Below are positions 34,951 through 43,340 of a stretch of 64,000 nt of DNA, in pieces; within the stretch, counting starts at the first letter, position 1, and every line of letters starts with the position of its first letter. A program made the translations under genes and the position numbers. Source of the stretch: JAJXSS01 sp964547135. Lineage in GTDB: Bacteria > Planctomycetota > Phycisphaerae > Phycisphaerales > Phycisphaeraceae. The notes under the pieces were generated by a model that searched no databases, was not told where the DNA came from, and saw only the letters and a program-made list of their open reading frames with translations. The stretch is from positions 65,716-129,715 of the forward strand of contig CAZJMK010000002.1 of the NCBI GenBank assembly GCA_964547135.1, in the 5' to 3' direction.

Positions 34951-36144
34951 TCAACCTTGATGAACTGAAACCTCCGACAGGCCTCCGAGCACTTGATTCA
35001 CCCGGCCGAACGCCTGTTCATACAGGCGATGGACCTGCTGCATGGCCGTGTGCACAGCGGCCCGGGAACCAGCTTGATCCTTGAGCAACGGCATGAGATG
35101 GTCCGCCAATGCCTCCGGGGTCAGTTCCTCGACATTACGCGTGCATTGTGGCAGACCCAGGTTCGGGTACATCATGCCTTTCCAGGTGTCCTGAGGCTGA
35201 CGCAAATAAAAGGCGAACCTGCCCAGCGCCATCGCCAGAATGACACTGTGACATTCCATGCTGACCACCGCCTGCGCCTGTGCATAGACCGAGGCCGCCT
35301 CATCGGTGATCCAGTAATCATCATGAGTCACGACGAAGGGTTTGACATCGTCCGGAAGCGGATCGATCAACATCGGACGAAGTATTTCGCGTTCATATTC
35401 AATTTCCGGGCAGGTCAGCACCATCCCGCCCTCTGCACGCACCCAACGGATCATGACCTGGCGCAAGCGCGCGTGGTCGTGCTCGGCCCACTGTGCATTG
35501 AACGTATCGATGTCGGCCATGGTTTGCGGATTGCGATGTTCGGCATAATAGCGATAGGCGGGCGTTCGACGATAGCGCGGAATCGCACAAATAAACCGCT
35601 TGCCCGTCAGGCCCACGCGATCAAGAAAAGCCCGGGCCTTGGCGTCATCCCGGATGTCGCAGGCAAAGGTTGAATCAGGGAAGAAGCCGCTGCATGACTG
35701 AGCAACCCCGGCCTGATGCAGATTATTCAGGGATCGCAACTCGCGCGTGTAGGCAAACTTGGCCTGCCTCAGCAGTGAACCGATCTCCGATCAGATCTCA
35801 TCCAGCGTCACCCCCAGCACGCCCCAGGGCTTGCCCGTGGCCAACCAGCGATCAACCTCTTTTCGGCCCGCCAAATAGGGGCCTGAGCCGTGAATGAGCA
35901 TGTCACACTGATCAAAGACAGTGGTCATATCCGCATCCTTGCCCACCACCACAATGTCATGGAGATTGGCATGGTTGCGTCGCAGCATTTGGGCAACGCC
36001 CCGCTCTTCCACATGACTGGCCCAGAGAATGACGCTGGTGTCGGGCATGTACCGCTCCATCAGCCGTAACATACCCGGCGTGTGTGCGATGTCTCCGATA
36101 TTGACCGTCTGCCAGGAGGATCGCAGCAGAATGGTTTTGGTCAT
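34951..36144 (-). pseudogene. Polysaccharide pyruvyl transferase family gene with in-frame TGA
   Basis: Two minus-strand parts in the same frame make one family member. The first starts at ATG 36144 (GGAG upstream), MTKTILLRSSWQTVNIGDIA, and runs to KPWGVLGVTLDEI. A TGA at 35791-35793 interrupts, and the frame continues SEIGSLLRQAKFAYTRELRS through GFFPDSTFACDIRDD to 34951. HDDYWITDEAASVYAQ and VSMECHSVILAMALG match the conserved second half of pyruvyl transferase/CsaB-like proteins. The stop falls in an otherwise continuous protein, so this is a nonsense-mutated gene or an assembly error. The family modifies cell-surface polysaccharide with pyruvate ketals. Confidence 0.75.
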
Positions 36145-36302
36145 GAAGGTGCTCCGGGTTCGAGGCTGTCGGTATAAAGAAAACCGCCCGTACATCGTGG
36201 ACGGGCAGTTCATGCAGGTGTCAGCTCAGAGGTCATCCGATCCTTCCGCCGGTTCAGGCCCGAATCAACCCAAACGATGGTTCGATTCCCACGAGCTTGA
36301 AA

Positions 36303-37270
36303 TCAATTCGTCCGTGTGTACCAAGGCCCATTGCTGTTACTGCGCCAAAGGGACGACGGTGACGGGTCATAGGGCACCACCAGCGTTTCATGAGTGCCGT
36401 CCTTGACGTGACCATCAAGGTAGAGAACATTCTGCGTATTACCAATATGTCGGTAATCACGCAGGACGTCCAACGTAGGATCGAGTGTCGGCCCACCCAT
36501 GTAGTAGCGATTGGCGCCTGAGCCACCCCGATGTTGGGTATCCCCGATCAGGATCGATCCTGCGGGTCTGTTCACCTGGGTGACTTTACGATAACCGGTT
36601 GATGAGGAATCCCATCGGTCGCCACCGACCCCGTAACGAAAAATACCATACGGCATGTACCGTGCATCCTGCGTGGCGAGGATGGCGGCGTGATCGGGAC
36701 AGACGAATACGCCTTTGTAGTTACCTTCACCGGTGGGAGCGAAGTAATAAAAAATATTGCCTGTACTGCCGGCAACCTCGCGGGTAAATTGATTCAGGTA
36801 GGGGGAGATGACCGCTGACCATGTGGTATATTGTAAGGTGGTTTCGTTATTCCACTCGGCCATATTCCACAGCGCCAAGGCCTCCCGATAATCCGAGGAA
36901 TACATGGCGTGGGCCAGACCCATCTGCTTCAATTGGTTCTGGCATTGCGCCTTGGTGGATGCGGCACGGGCGCTGCTCAGCGCCGGCAGGAGGATTGCGA
37001 TGAGCAGGGCGATGATTGATATCACCACCAGCAATTGAGGGCTCTGAAAAATCCCTCTCCCCATCAGCCTTTTTCATATTGGGCAAAAGTGGTGTTGGCA
37101 ATCTACCCCCTCTCCCTCCGGGAGAGGGACGGGGTGAGGGCGTCTGTGCATTGAGACGTTTATATTCGTTATATGCGATTGATTAAGCACTTACAACGCG
37201 GCATGAAAAAGGCTGGAGGGGAGAGGGATTTTTCAGAGCCCTCATAGGTGAAAGCTACCAGATGAAACAT
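36303..37270 (-). pseudogene. Type II secretion/type IV pilin-like prepilin, split by a MITE-like element
   Basis: The body (36303-37036) reads LLVVISIIALLIAILLPALS, then SARAASTKAQCQNQLKQMG. It ends with YRHIGNTQNVLYLDGHV, like the H-X9-DG C-terminal motif of planctomycete prepilins but with one extra residue. The class III signal before LLVV is missing from it. It is found on the far side of the element: minus-strand codons from ATG 37270 give MFHLVAFT, the start of an A-F-T-L-I-E type signal. The 207-bp element at 37037-37243 therefore sits inside the signal peptide. A substitute ATG (37064) inside the element would give MGRGIFQSPQLLVV, lacking the cleavage site. Confidence 0.8.
37037..37243. 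mobile_element. MITE-like element, complete copy
   Basis: 207 bp with terminal inverted repeats of 41 bp that differ at 2 positions: GAGGGCTCTGAAAAATCCCT... on the left (37037-37077) and its complement ...GGATTTTTCAGAGCCCTC on the right (37203-37243). The centre holds a CTCTCCCTCCGGGAGAGGG palindrome and a unique AT-rich stretch. Its core is nearly identical, in inverted orientation, to 32022-32174. It is inserted in the signal-peptide codons of a prepilin gene. No target-site duplication is clear. Confidence 0.85.
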
Positions 37271-37379
37271 TCCGATTGGGTTTGCCATAGATGGCGTTAG
37301 AGGCTTCGATGACCGTCCGTCAGATTGCTGATGCAAGAGCTGAGCTAATGATTTAGGAGACGCCTCAACCCTGAGGGCG

Positions 37380-38480
37380 TCAGCGTGGTGCAGGGCATGT
37401 GGTTTGTCCGATGACCAGTGCCGCCTCGATCTGCATGCTCACGGCCACCGCATCCGGGTTGGCCAGGCGACGCTCGATCAGTTCGGGCACCACCTGCCCG
37501 ATACGCTCCATCGGCACATCAATCAGGGTCAGGCGTTTGGGCAGGCCTTGCTGCTCCTCGTTGACGCCATAGCTCACGACACTCATATCCTGGGGAATGC
37601 GCAGGCCGCGGGCTTCCAGTGATTGGATCAAGGCGAAGCCGATGTTCGAGGAAGGGGTGATCACCGCCGTGGGCTGGGGCCGAAGCGCCAACAGTTGAAC
37701 CACGGCATTTTCAACGACATCCTCCATGCTCTGATAACGCCAGTCACGCTGCAAAAGCAGCATGGGATGGCGATATTTGACGTGCTGGCAATAACAAAGG
37801 TTGGCCCAGGCGGCAAAGCGCACGGCATGACTGGTGGTGGATTGACGATCCCCGACATCGGACGAGGTGAATGCTTCATGAATCAGATGTTGCGCGGGAT
37901 TTTCGTCAAGAATGCCCAACCAGACCAGATCACGATGACCCAGTTGGGCCAGATGCTGGGCAATCAACACGGCGGAGCGATGTTCGTTGGAATAAACGGT
38001 GTCGGTTTGCAGTTGAAAGTCATGCGCCAAGGCATAAACCACCGGGCCATGTTTGAGCAGTGAATCAACCCAGGCGTGTGGCCAGGCTTGACGCAGTACC
38101 ACCCCATGGGTGCGATGCTTGTCCATCAGGCCGAAGAGTTCCTCCAGATGACGGACTTCGCAGACATGCGCCACCCCGCCGCGTTGGGATAAATGTTCAT
38201 TGAGACCACGTAAAAAATAACGACCATAAACGCTGTCGGTGACTTTGCGACCGCCGGTGAGTTCAGGGATCAGCAGGCGCATCCGTGACTCAGCCATACT
38301 CTGATGCAGCACGCGGGACATCACCACGCCGCTGTAACGCACCCCGCCCAATTGCTTGGCGACCTCCCGAACACGCCTGCGGGTTTCGTCATTGACCCGC
38401 CCCACCCCACGCAACGCGCGCGATGCGGTCATGGTGCTGACCCCGGCGGCGGAGGCAATGTCCTTGAGCTTTGGTGCCAT
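37380..38480 (-). CDS. LacI-family transcriptional regulator
   Basis: A 366-residue LacI/GalR-type regulator. The N-terminal helix-turn-helix is KLKDIASAAGVSTMTASRAL with the hinge RRVREVAKQLG. A periplasmic-binding-protein-like effector domain follows, ending IPQDMSVVSYGVNEEQQGLP and LTLIDVPMERIGQ. ATG 38480 is chosen; an upstream in-frame start at 38516 would precede the conserved HTH by 12 residues. The operator-like sequence at 38482-38498 directly upstream resembles the palindrome over the promoter at 31148-31175, so it probably regulates itself and the carbohydrate genes at 31242 onward. The effector is presumably a sugar. Confidence 0.9.
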   Translation of the reverse strand: MAPKLKDIASAAGVSTMTASRALRGVGRVNDETRRRVREVAKQLGGVRYSGVVMSRVLHQSMAESRMRLLIPELTGGRKVTDSVYGRYFLRGLNEHLSQRGGVAHVCEVRHLEELFGLMDKHRTHGVVLRQAWPHAWVDSLLKHGPVVYALAHDFQLQTDTVYSNEHRSAVLIAQHLAQLGHRDLVWLGILDENPAQHLIHEAFTSSDVGDRQSTTSHAVRFAAWANLCYCQHVKYRHPMLLLQRDWRYQSMEDVVENAVVQLLALRPQPTAVITPSSNIGFALIQSLEARGLRIPQDMSVVSYGVNEEQQGLPKRLTLIDVPMERIGQVVPELIERRLANPDAVAVSMQIEAALVIGQTTCPAPR

Positions 38481-38481
38481 A

Positions 38482-38498
38482 TGCGATAAAGTAACACA
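38482..38498. promoter_or_regulatory. Candidate LacI-family operator upstream of its own gene
   Basis: TGCGATAAAGTAACACA on the plus strand matches the reverse complement of the 31163-31183 palindrome at 14 of 17 positions outside a variable 3-nt centre or nearly so (TGCGATA-N3-TA-N-CACA). Its position 1-2 nt before the start codon fits autoregulation. Confidence 0.5.
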
Positions 38499-38558
38499 CC
38501 CTGCGATGGTTTTCAAGCGTCCCTACGAAAAAAAATGAAAAATCACCAAATCGCCCAA

Positions 38559-39671
38559 TCACCCAAGCCCCATCCGCTTACACCACGCGGGGTATTCCGA
38601 AGGCAGGATTTCGGAAGGGCGTACCACCGCCTGTGTCCCCCAAAACACAGCTGAATGCTGCACCACAATCTTTTCGCGTTGCAGGTGGGCGTCGATGGCG
38701 GCCTTGTGGGCAAGTACCGTGGCCTGATCGTCGGCATGGGCCACGGCAAACAGATTGGCGTTTGCAAACACCGGGTCGGCTGCTCGCCAGTAAACATGCG
38801 TGAGGGCCTGGAATCGACCGATTTGTGAACCCGCACGTATTTCATCGCCCGCAGGCACCGACCATTGAAACAACCCGTTGCTGCGTTGGTGCTCTTTGTC
38901 CGAGCGGGCCATGACCGTGTGTTCCAGAAACACCGAAAATCGGCGCAACACCCCCTGCTGTGCCAATTGCTCCCCCATGGCGGCAAAATCATCGACGGTC
39001 ATATGCAACACCTGTGCGCGACCAGCCCAGGTTTCATGGGTGATTTCATGCACCGATAAATCACCTTTGAGCACGGCTAAAAAGCGCCACTGTTCATCGC
39101 TCAGTTGGATGTCGTGTTTGGCCATGGCCGCCGCGGGTTGCGCAGTCATCGCACCCACGGCCAGCCCTGCCCGGCGTACATGACCCACCCCCAGGGCAAA
39201 CACCCGTACCGTCGGCAACCAGCGATAATCATCGGCCCCGATTTTTTCCATCAGTACCTGACAATGTTTACGGGGGTCATAGCCCTGGGGCACTTTCAAG
39301 GTCGTCCACAAGCGATACTCGGCTCCGGGGGTGCCCGATTGGGTCGAACGAATCACCACATGCCCGGTGAACGGATCGTTCTGCACCAGCCAATCGTAAG
39401 CAGCCTGCAATCGTGCTTCCGGTGACTGCCAGGCGATGAGTGCCCCTTCCGCGAGGTTGCCGGATTGGAGCGTCTGACGAATGCGTCGAATCACCCCGGC
39501 TTGCAACATCGCCCGCAAGCGCTCATGTACCACCGGTTCGGGCAGGTCGCACCGCCGGGCAAGCTCGGCAAACGGGTGACGATAAAAACCCATGAGCTGG
39601 TCTTCCGCCAGGGACAAAATGCGGGCGTTGATCGGATCATCGAGCGTGATGGGGGCAGTGGTCGTCGGCAT
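38559..39671 (-). CDS. Siroheme decarboxylase-like protein, fused AhbA/AhbB type
   Basis: A 370-residue protein made of two Lrp/AsnC-like halves. The first half has the AhbA/B-type helix-turn-helix PFAELARRCDLPEPVVHERL, QAGVIRRIRQTL, and GAEYRLWTTLKVP. The second half begins IQLSDEQWRFLAVLKGDLS and repeats the pattern with GVLRRFSVFLEH and GLFQWSVPAGD. In AhbA and AhbB these two chains form a heterodimer that decarboxylates siroheme to didecarboxysiroheme in alternative heme or heme d1 synthesis. Here both are on one chain. No other heme genes are adjacent. A transcriptional regulator of the same fold cannot be excluded, but the domain pairing favours the enzyme. Confidence 0.75.
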   Translation of the reverse strand: MPTTTAPITLDDPINARILSLAEDQLMGFYRHPFAELARRCDLPEPVVHERLRAMLQAGVIRRIRQTLQSGNLAEGALIAWQSPEARLQAAYDWLVQNDPFTGHVVIRSTQSGTPGAEYRLWTTLKVPQGYDPRKHCQVLMEKIGADDYRWLPTVRVFALGVGHVRRAGLAVGAMTAQPAAAMAKHDIQLSDEQWRFLAVLKGDLSVHEITHETWAGRAQVLHMTVDDFAAMGEQLAQQGVLRRFSVFLEHTVMARSDKEHQRSNGLFQWSVPAGDEIRAGSQIGRFQALTHVYWRAADPVFANANLFAVAHADDQATVLAHKAAIDAHLQREKIVVQHSAVFWGTQAVVRPSEILPSEYPAWCKRMGLG

Positions 39672-39721
39672 GGTGATGGATTGTAAGCGCGTTTCGCGCG
39701 GATGCTTTGTGTTGGTGTTTG

Positions 39722-39795
39722 GACGCCGTGCCCTTTAGGGCCGGATGTTTGTCTGTTGATCATGCAAACAATCCGGGGCTAAAGCCCTCGGCGTC
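39722..39795. repeat. Cruciform repeat, family 1 copy 4
   Basis: A 74-bp copy in the orientation of 11431-11507, between the siroheme decarboxylase-like and SDR genes. It starts GACGCCGTGCCCTTTAGGG and ends GCTAAAGCCCTCGGCGTC. Confidence 0.85.
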
Positions 39796-39824
39796 AATGA
39801 TGATTTGAATGACCATCCTGAACT

Positions 39825-40679
39825 TCACGCCTGCGTCGGCAGATCATGCGGCTGCCAACCGGTTTCATGGGTGATGGTGGATACATCCACCAGGCTGGTG
39901 ATGGTTTCCGCCGGTTTTTTCAGCGGTACGCCGGCGTAGAGCGTTTGCAGAAACAACGGGACAGCCGACGGTTCCACGCGACTGACCGTCGGCAGATAGA
40001 CCCGATGCCCCGGCAAATCGGCACGTAACACCGCCTCGACCAACCGCGCCACGTCGTTGTAACTCAGGTAGGCAAACCCCTGAGCCATGCGTGCGGTGTC
40101 GCGGGGCAAGGTCAACGGCGGCACCTGGCTGATATACGGCTTGGGTTCGACGATCGCCGGCCAACGGATCGAGATGCACTGAATCGGGTGATGCGTTACA
40201 AACTTTTCCAGCATCTGTTCGCTGAGGTATTTCGACAGGGCGTAAGGGTTGGTTGGGTTGGCTGGGCTGTCGCTGTCCAGGGGCAGGTAGGCGGGGCTGG
40301 GCGTGGGGACATCGGCTGGGTGGCGGTAATACTCGCCGGCGATCACCTGAATCGAACTGGCGAAAACTATTTTGCTCAGCTTTTGGAGGATCGCGCCGTA
40401 AAAGACGTTGGCGTTCATGTGCAGGTTTTCCTGCATCGTGGCCAGTGCCCCGATATGTTTACGCGGACCGGCATGATTGCCCAGATGCACCACCATCGAC
40501 GCCCCTTCCAGCAGCGTTTGCACTGCCTCGGCGTCCAACAGGTTCACCACTCGCAGCGGCACCGGGCAGGTGTCGTTCGGGTTCACATCCGTAGGGATGA
40601 CTTCCAAACCACTTTGCAACAGATGACGGGTCACCACACTGCCCAGCCGACCTGCTGCGCCGGTCACAACCACTTTCAT
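39825..40679 (-). CDS. NAD-dependent epimerase/dehydratase (extended SDR)
   Basis: A 284-residue SDR. ATG 40679 is chosen with AGGAA about 9 nt upstream; a longer in-frame extension to 40952 crosses repeat DNA and is rejected. VVTGAAGRLGSVVTRHLLQ is the cofactor motif, with PTDVN, MVVHLGNHAG, FASSIQVIAGEYYR, and YALSKYLSEQML for Tyr-x3-Lys. It resembles the SDR at 34082-34945 in length and most motifs. Probably acts on a sugar or uronic acid. It has no obvious partner gene next to it. Confidence 0.85.
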   Translation of the reverse strand: MKVVVTGAAGRLGSVVTRHLLQSGLEVIPTDVNPNDTCPVPLRVVNLLDAEAVQTLLEGASMVVHLGNHAGPRKHIGALATMQENLHMNANVFYGAILQKLSKIVFASSIQVIAGEYYRHPADVPTPSPAYLPLDSDSPANPTNPYALSKYLSEQMLEKFVTHHPIQCISIRWPAIVEPKPYISQVPPLTLPRDTARMAQGFAYLSYNDVARLVEAVLRADLPGHRVYLPTVSRVEPSAVPLFLQTLYAGVPLKKPAETITSLVDVSTITHETGWQPHDLPTQA

Positions 40680-41524
40680 AAATAATCGTTCCTTGTGCGG
40701 GCATGACCGCCACCCATCGACTGCCCAGGGTGCGTACATGATACCTTGGGGCTTGGTAGCTGGGAGCTGGGAACTGGAATTGCCGGCATAGATGCAGGTA
40801 GAGACGGGGCGCGTCAGGCCATCAAATGATTCTGAGCCGCGAACGGCAGTCGAGTTATTCAGAGCCGCGAACGGCAGTGAGCGGGTGTATTTGAAACACC
40901 ACGCGCGATTCAGAGCCGTGCGTGGTAACGAGCGGTGTATTGGAAGAACCACTCGCTTCCGCTCGTGGCTCTGATCTACACCGATGTCCGCTCGTGGCTC
41001 AGAGCAACACCAGTCACTTTGGCGGGGCTTTCCCGGCGCTTACTCATGAACTGACATCAACTTGGCGGCAAAATCACCGCGCTTCACCGCTGAACTGAAC
41101 GCGATTTCAGTGGAAAACTTGTCCCGGAACGCACCCCGGCTGGACCGGGGTCCAAAGTTTTTGCATCCTGTCGTTTTGCCTTAAATCATCACAATTCCGA
41201 GGTTTACCAACGTTGAGAAAAAAAGCACAAGATTTGGTGTTAGAAACCTATTGCATCCACAATCAATGGTGGTATTATCCATAGTCGCGTTGGTTGTGGG
41301 CATGATCGTTTTCGTAGTTATCTTTTTGGGTCGGTTGACCTTTATGGTGGGTCTAGGTTCTTTGGCTTGATGACCAATACGTGATGCCTTGTGGCGAGGG
41401 AAACCGGATTGCAGGCATCAAAAGACCTTGCGTCCCGACAGGGGCGGATGTTTTGTCGTGGGTTGGTGGAATGGCGGAGTTGGGCATTGGCGGCAGAGGG
41501 CATTGCGTTACAGGGAGTTTGGAA
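40680..41524. other. Long intergenic region: inverted repeat cluster and dcd leader
   Basis: 40745-40785 holds GGGAGCT-type heptamers. 40824-41010 is a cluster of TTCAGAGCCGCGAACGG-type units followed by complementary CCGCTCGTGGCTCTGA units, able to fold into large hairpins. A promoter candidate (TTGCAT 41251, TATTAT 41273, 16-bp spacing) then precedes a leader of about 240 nt to the dcd start. The leader has a 7-bp stem (GATGCCT 41383-41389 with AGGCATC 41413-41419). No gene was found. Confidence 0.55.
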
Positions 41525-42109
41525 ATGGGCGTTTTATGTGACACGCAGATTCGTGAATTGGTGAGCATCGAACCTTTTGAAAGCAACGTCAAACGTCCGG
41601 GGAAAATTTCCTTCGGCGTGTCCAGTTACGGGTACGACGTGCGCGTCGGCAACATCTTCAAAATATTCACCAACGTTTCGCCCACCGGCAACCAGGCGAT
41701 CGTCGATCCCAAAAACTTCACCGACGAATCGTTTGTCACCATCGATGCCACGGTCAACGCCAAGGGTGATGAATCGGGTTACGTCATCATTCCGCCCAAC
41801 AGTTTCGCCCTGGCGGAAACCGTCGAACATTTTGTGATACCGCGGGATGTGCTGGTGATCTGTGTGGGCAAATCGACCTACGCCCGTTGCGGGATCATTG
41901 TCAACGTCACGCCGTTGGAACCGGAATGGCGCGGCAAGGTGACGTTGGAAATCAGCAACACCACGCCGCTGCCGGCGAAGATTTATGCGGGCGAAGGCAT
42001 CGCCCAGATGATTTTTTTGAAAGCCGACCGGATTTGTGCCGTGTCGTACGCGGACAAACAGGGCAAGTATCAGGACCAGCGCGGTTTGGTGCTGCCGAAG
42101 GTGGATTGA
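41525..42109 (+). CDS. dcd: dCTP deaminase
   Basis: A 194-residue dCTP deaminase/dUTPase-fold protein that converts dCTP to dUTP for thymidylate synthesis. ATG 41525 has GGGAG upstream; the in-frame extension to 41381 is leader sequence. Family motifs: VLCDTQIREL at the start, SYGYDVRVG, IPPNSFALAETVEHF, GKSTYARCGIIVNVTPLEPE, and IAQMIFLKAD. Length fits Dcd (about 190). Nucleotide-pool function links it loosely to the ribonucleotide reductase downstream. Confidence 0.93.
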   Translation: MGVLCDTQIRELVSIEPFESNVKRPGKISFGVSSYGYDVRVGNIFKIFTNVSPTGNQAIVDPKNFTDESFVTIDATVNAKGDESGYVIIPPNSFALAETVEHFVIPRDVLVICVGKSTYARCGIIVNVTPLEPEWRGKVTLEISNTTPLPAKIYAGEGIAQMIFLKADRICAVSYADKQGKYQDQRGLVLPKVD

Positions 42110-42268
42110 ACAAGAAGTGGCCGAGTGGCCGAGTGGCCGAGTGATTGTGATGCCTTGATGCAAGGCATTGAGGTTACAGGGGGGACGGAATCGTCAGCAA
42201 GTAGGGTGGGTCAAGCGCGTTTGCGAGCGGACGCACCCGGAGAAATGGTCAGGCAAAGGAGATTGGCC

Positions 42269-42496
42269 ATGCTCAAAACGTATAAAGCCAAAGTGGAACA
42301 GGGTGGGGTGATTCGTTTGACCGAACCGGCGGATTTGCCGCTCAACGCACAGGTGTATGTGTCGATTGTCGAAGATGAGGAAACCCTCGGCGGAATCCCC
42401 GTGACCATGCTGATGAGTGAAAAATCGCTGCGTGAATACTGGGACACCCCGGAGGAGGATGAGGCATGGAAAGACTTCCAAAACGGGGCGAAGTAG
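42269..42496 (+). CDS. Antitoxin, AF2212/MazE-like
   Basis: A 75-residue protein with a beta-strand N-terminus, MLKTYKAKVEQGGVIRLTEP, ADLPLNAQVYVSIVE, typical of short antitoxins whose first half resembles AbrB/MazE or AF2212 folds, and an acidic C-terminal tail (WDTPEEDEAWKDF) that would wrap the toxin. AAAGGAGA gives a strong ribosome site. It overlaps the MazF/PemK-type toxin gene by 31 nt, which indicates coupled translation. Neutralises the toxin and probably represses the pair. Confidence 0.8.
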   Translation: MLKTYKAKVEQGGVIRLTEPADLPLNAQVYVSIVEDEETLGGIPVTMLMSEKSLREYWDTPEEDEAWKDFQNGAK

Positions 42497-42816
42497 TGTT
42501 TCTGCCGTTTCCGTTCAGCGATCTTTCAGCTTCGAAGAATCGACCGGTGTTGGTGCTTCAACCGACGAGCAAAGGCGACATGATTACTTGCCAGATCAGC
42601 AGCAGAAATTACGCAGACCCGCAGGCAATTACGCTGGCGCCGACGGATTTTGCCCAAGGGGGTTTGCCTTTGGTGAGCTACGTGCAGACCGGCAAATTGT
42701 TCACCGCCCACGCCTCGTTGATGACCCGCCCGGCGGGAGTCGTTCGGCCCCAAGTATTGGAGGCAGTTATTGCGCGTGTGGTGGCATTGTTGCAGGGGCG
42801 GTCAGTCAGCAGTTGA
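42466..42816 (+). CDS. MazF/PemK-family toxin
   Basis: A 116-residue PemK/MazF endoribonuclease-type toxin: RGEVVFLPFPFSDLSASKNR, PVLVLQPTSKGDMITCQISS, and VSYVQTGKLFTAHASLM carry the strand-loop pattern of the family. Such toxins cleave mRNA at short motifs. The start overlaps the antitoxin gene. The pair lies between dcd and nrdJ in a repeat-rich accessory stretch. Confidence 0.88.
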   Translation: MERLPKRGEVVFLPFPFSDLSASKNRPVLVLQPTSKGDMITCQISSRNYADPQAITLAPTDFAQGGLPLVSYVQTGKLFTAHASLMTRPAGVVRPQVLEAVIARVVALLQGRSVSS

Positions 42817-42833
42817 TGGGGCGTTTTGGATTG

Positions 42834-42887
42834 ACGTTTAGCCTCGATGCTGTGCATCGAGGTCACAGAGGGGACGAAATCGTCAGT
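42834..42887. repeat. 54-bp direct repeat, left copy
   Basis: Identical base for base to 43341-43394. It contains the hairpin CCTCGATGC-TGT-GCATCGAGG and then GTCACAGAGGGGACGAAATC. A degenerate relative is at 42150-42200, upstream of the antitoxin. After the left copy a CTGATCTTCGTC...GACGAAGATCAG hairpin follows (42899-42930). Confidence 0.9.
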
Positions 42888-42960
42888 GGTAAGTCATCCT
42901 GATCTTCGTCGCGGATGACGAAGATCAGGCGTGGAAGCAATGGGAACAGGGGATCGGAAC

Positions 42961-43314
42961 ATGAGCCATCGAAAAAACAAACCGATGCCGAGGTTAAGCA
43001 ATCGTCAGCAAGAGAGTATGAATGATTTTTTCATCGCCATCATGACGCCGGTGATTCTGGCGGTGGAGGCGGCGGGGGGATTTGATCAGGCTATAGCGCG
43101 GGGATTCCTTGGTGATATGCCGTTGGAATTGCAGGAAGCATATCGAATCAATGTGCCGGTAGCCAAGGGCGGAAGCTGCCAGGAACCTGTGGCGTTGCCC
43201 AAATGGAACAAACTGTTTGCGTCCATGATGCAGGACCAGGAAACAAGGAATGAGTTTATCAAAATGCAGTTGGGCAAATCGGTGTTGGATGAGGTTGCCT
43301 CGCCAAGGTTATGA
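42961..43314 (+). CDS. Hypothetical protein in a direct-repeat-flanked unit
   Basis: A 117-residue protein, not recognised. It has a basic N-terminus (MSHRKNKPMPRLSNRQQES), a helical middle (DFFIAIMTPVILAVEAAGG, FLGDMPLELQEAY) and MMQDQETRNEFIKMQLGKS near the end. ATG 42961 follows a GGAAC-rich stretch. The gene sits exactly between two identical 54-bp repeats, like a cassette, next to a toxin-antitoxin pair. No function is proposed. Confidence 0.6.
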   Translation: MSHRKNKPMPRLSNRQQESMNDFFIAIMTPVILAVEAAGGFDQAIARGFLGDMPLELQEAYRINVPVAKGGSCQEPVALPKWNKLFASMMQDQETRNEFIKMQLGKSVLDEVASPRL

Positions 43315-43340
43315 CCAACCGGCAGGCGTGGAAGAAGGGA

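Noticed and set aside
25519..35793. TGA read as selenocysteine or as Trp by an altered code
   Set aside because: Many genes here end in TGA, no SECIS-like hairpin follows either TGA, and the affected families do not use selenocysteine; nonsense mutation or sequence error is simpler.
36225..36300. GGTTCGATTCCCACGAGC resembling a tRNA T-arm and acceptor
   Set aside because: No matching 7-bp acceptor strand, D-arm or anticodon stem upstream; it lies just after the prepilin stop codon.
40680..40952. N-terminal extension of the SDR gene
   Set aside because: It is read from inverted-repeat DNA; the Rossmann motif starts at ATG 40679, which has its own ribosome site.
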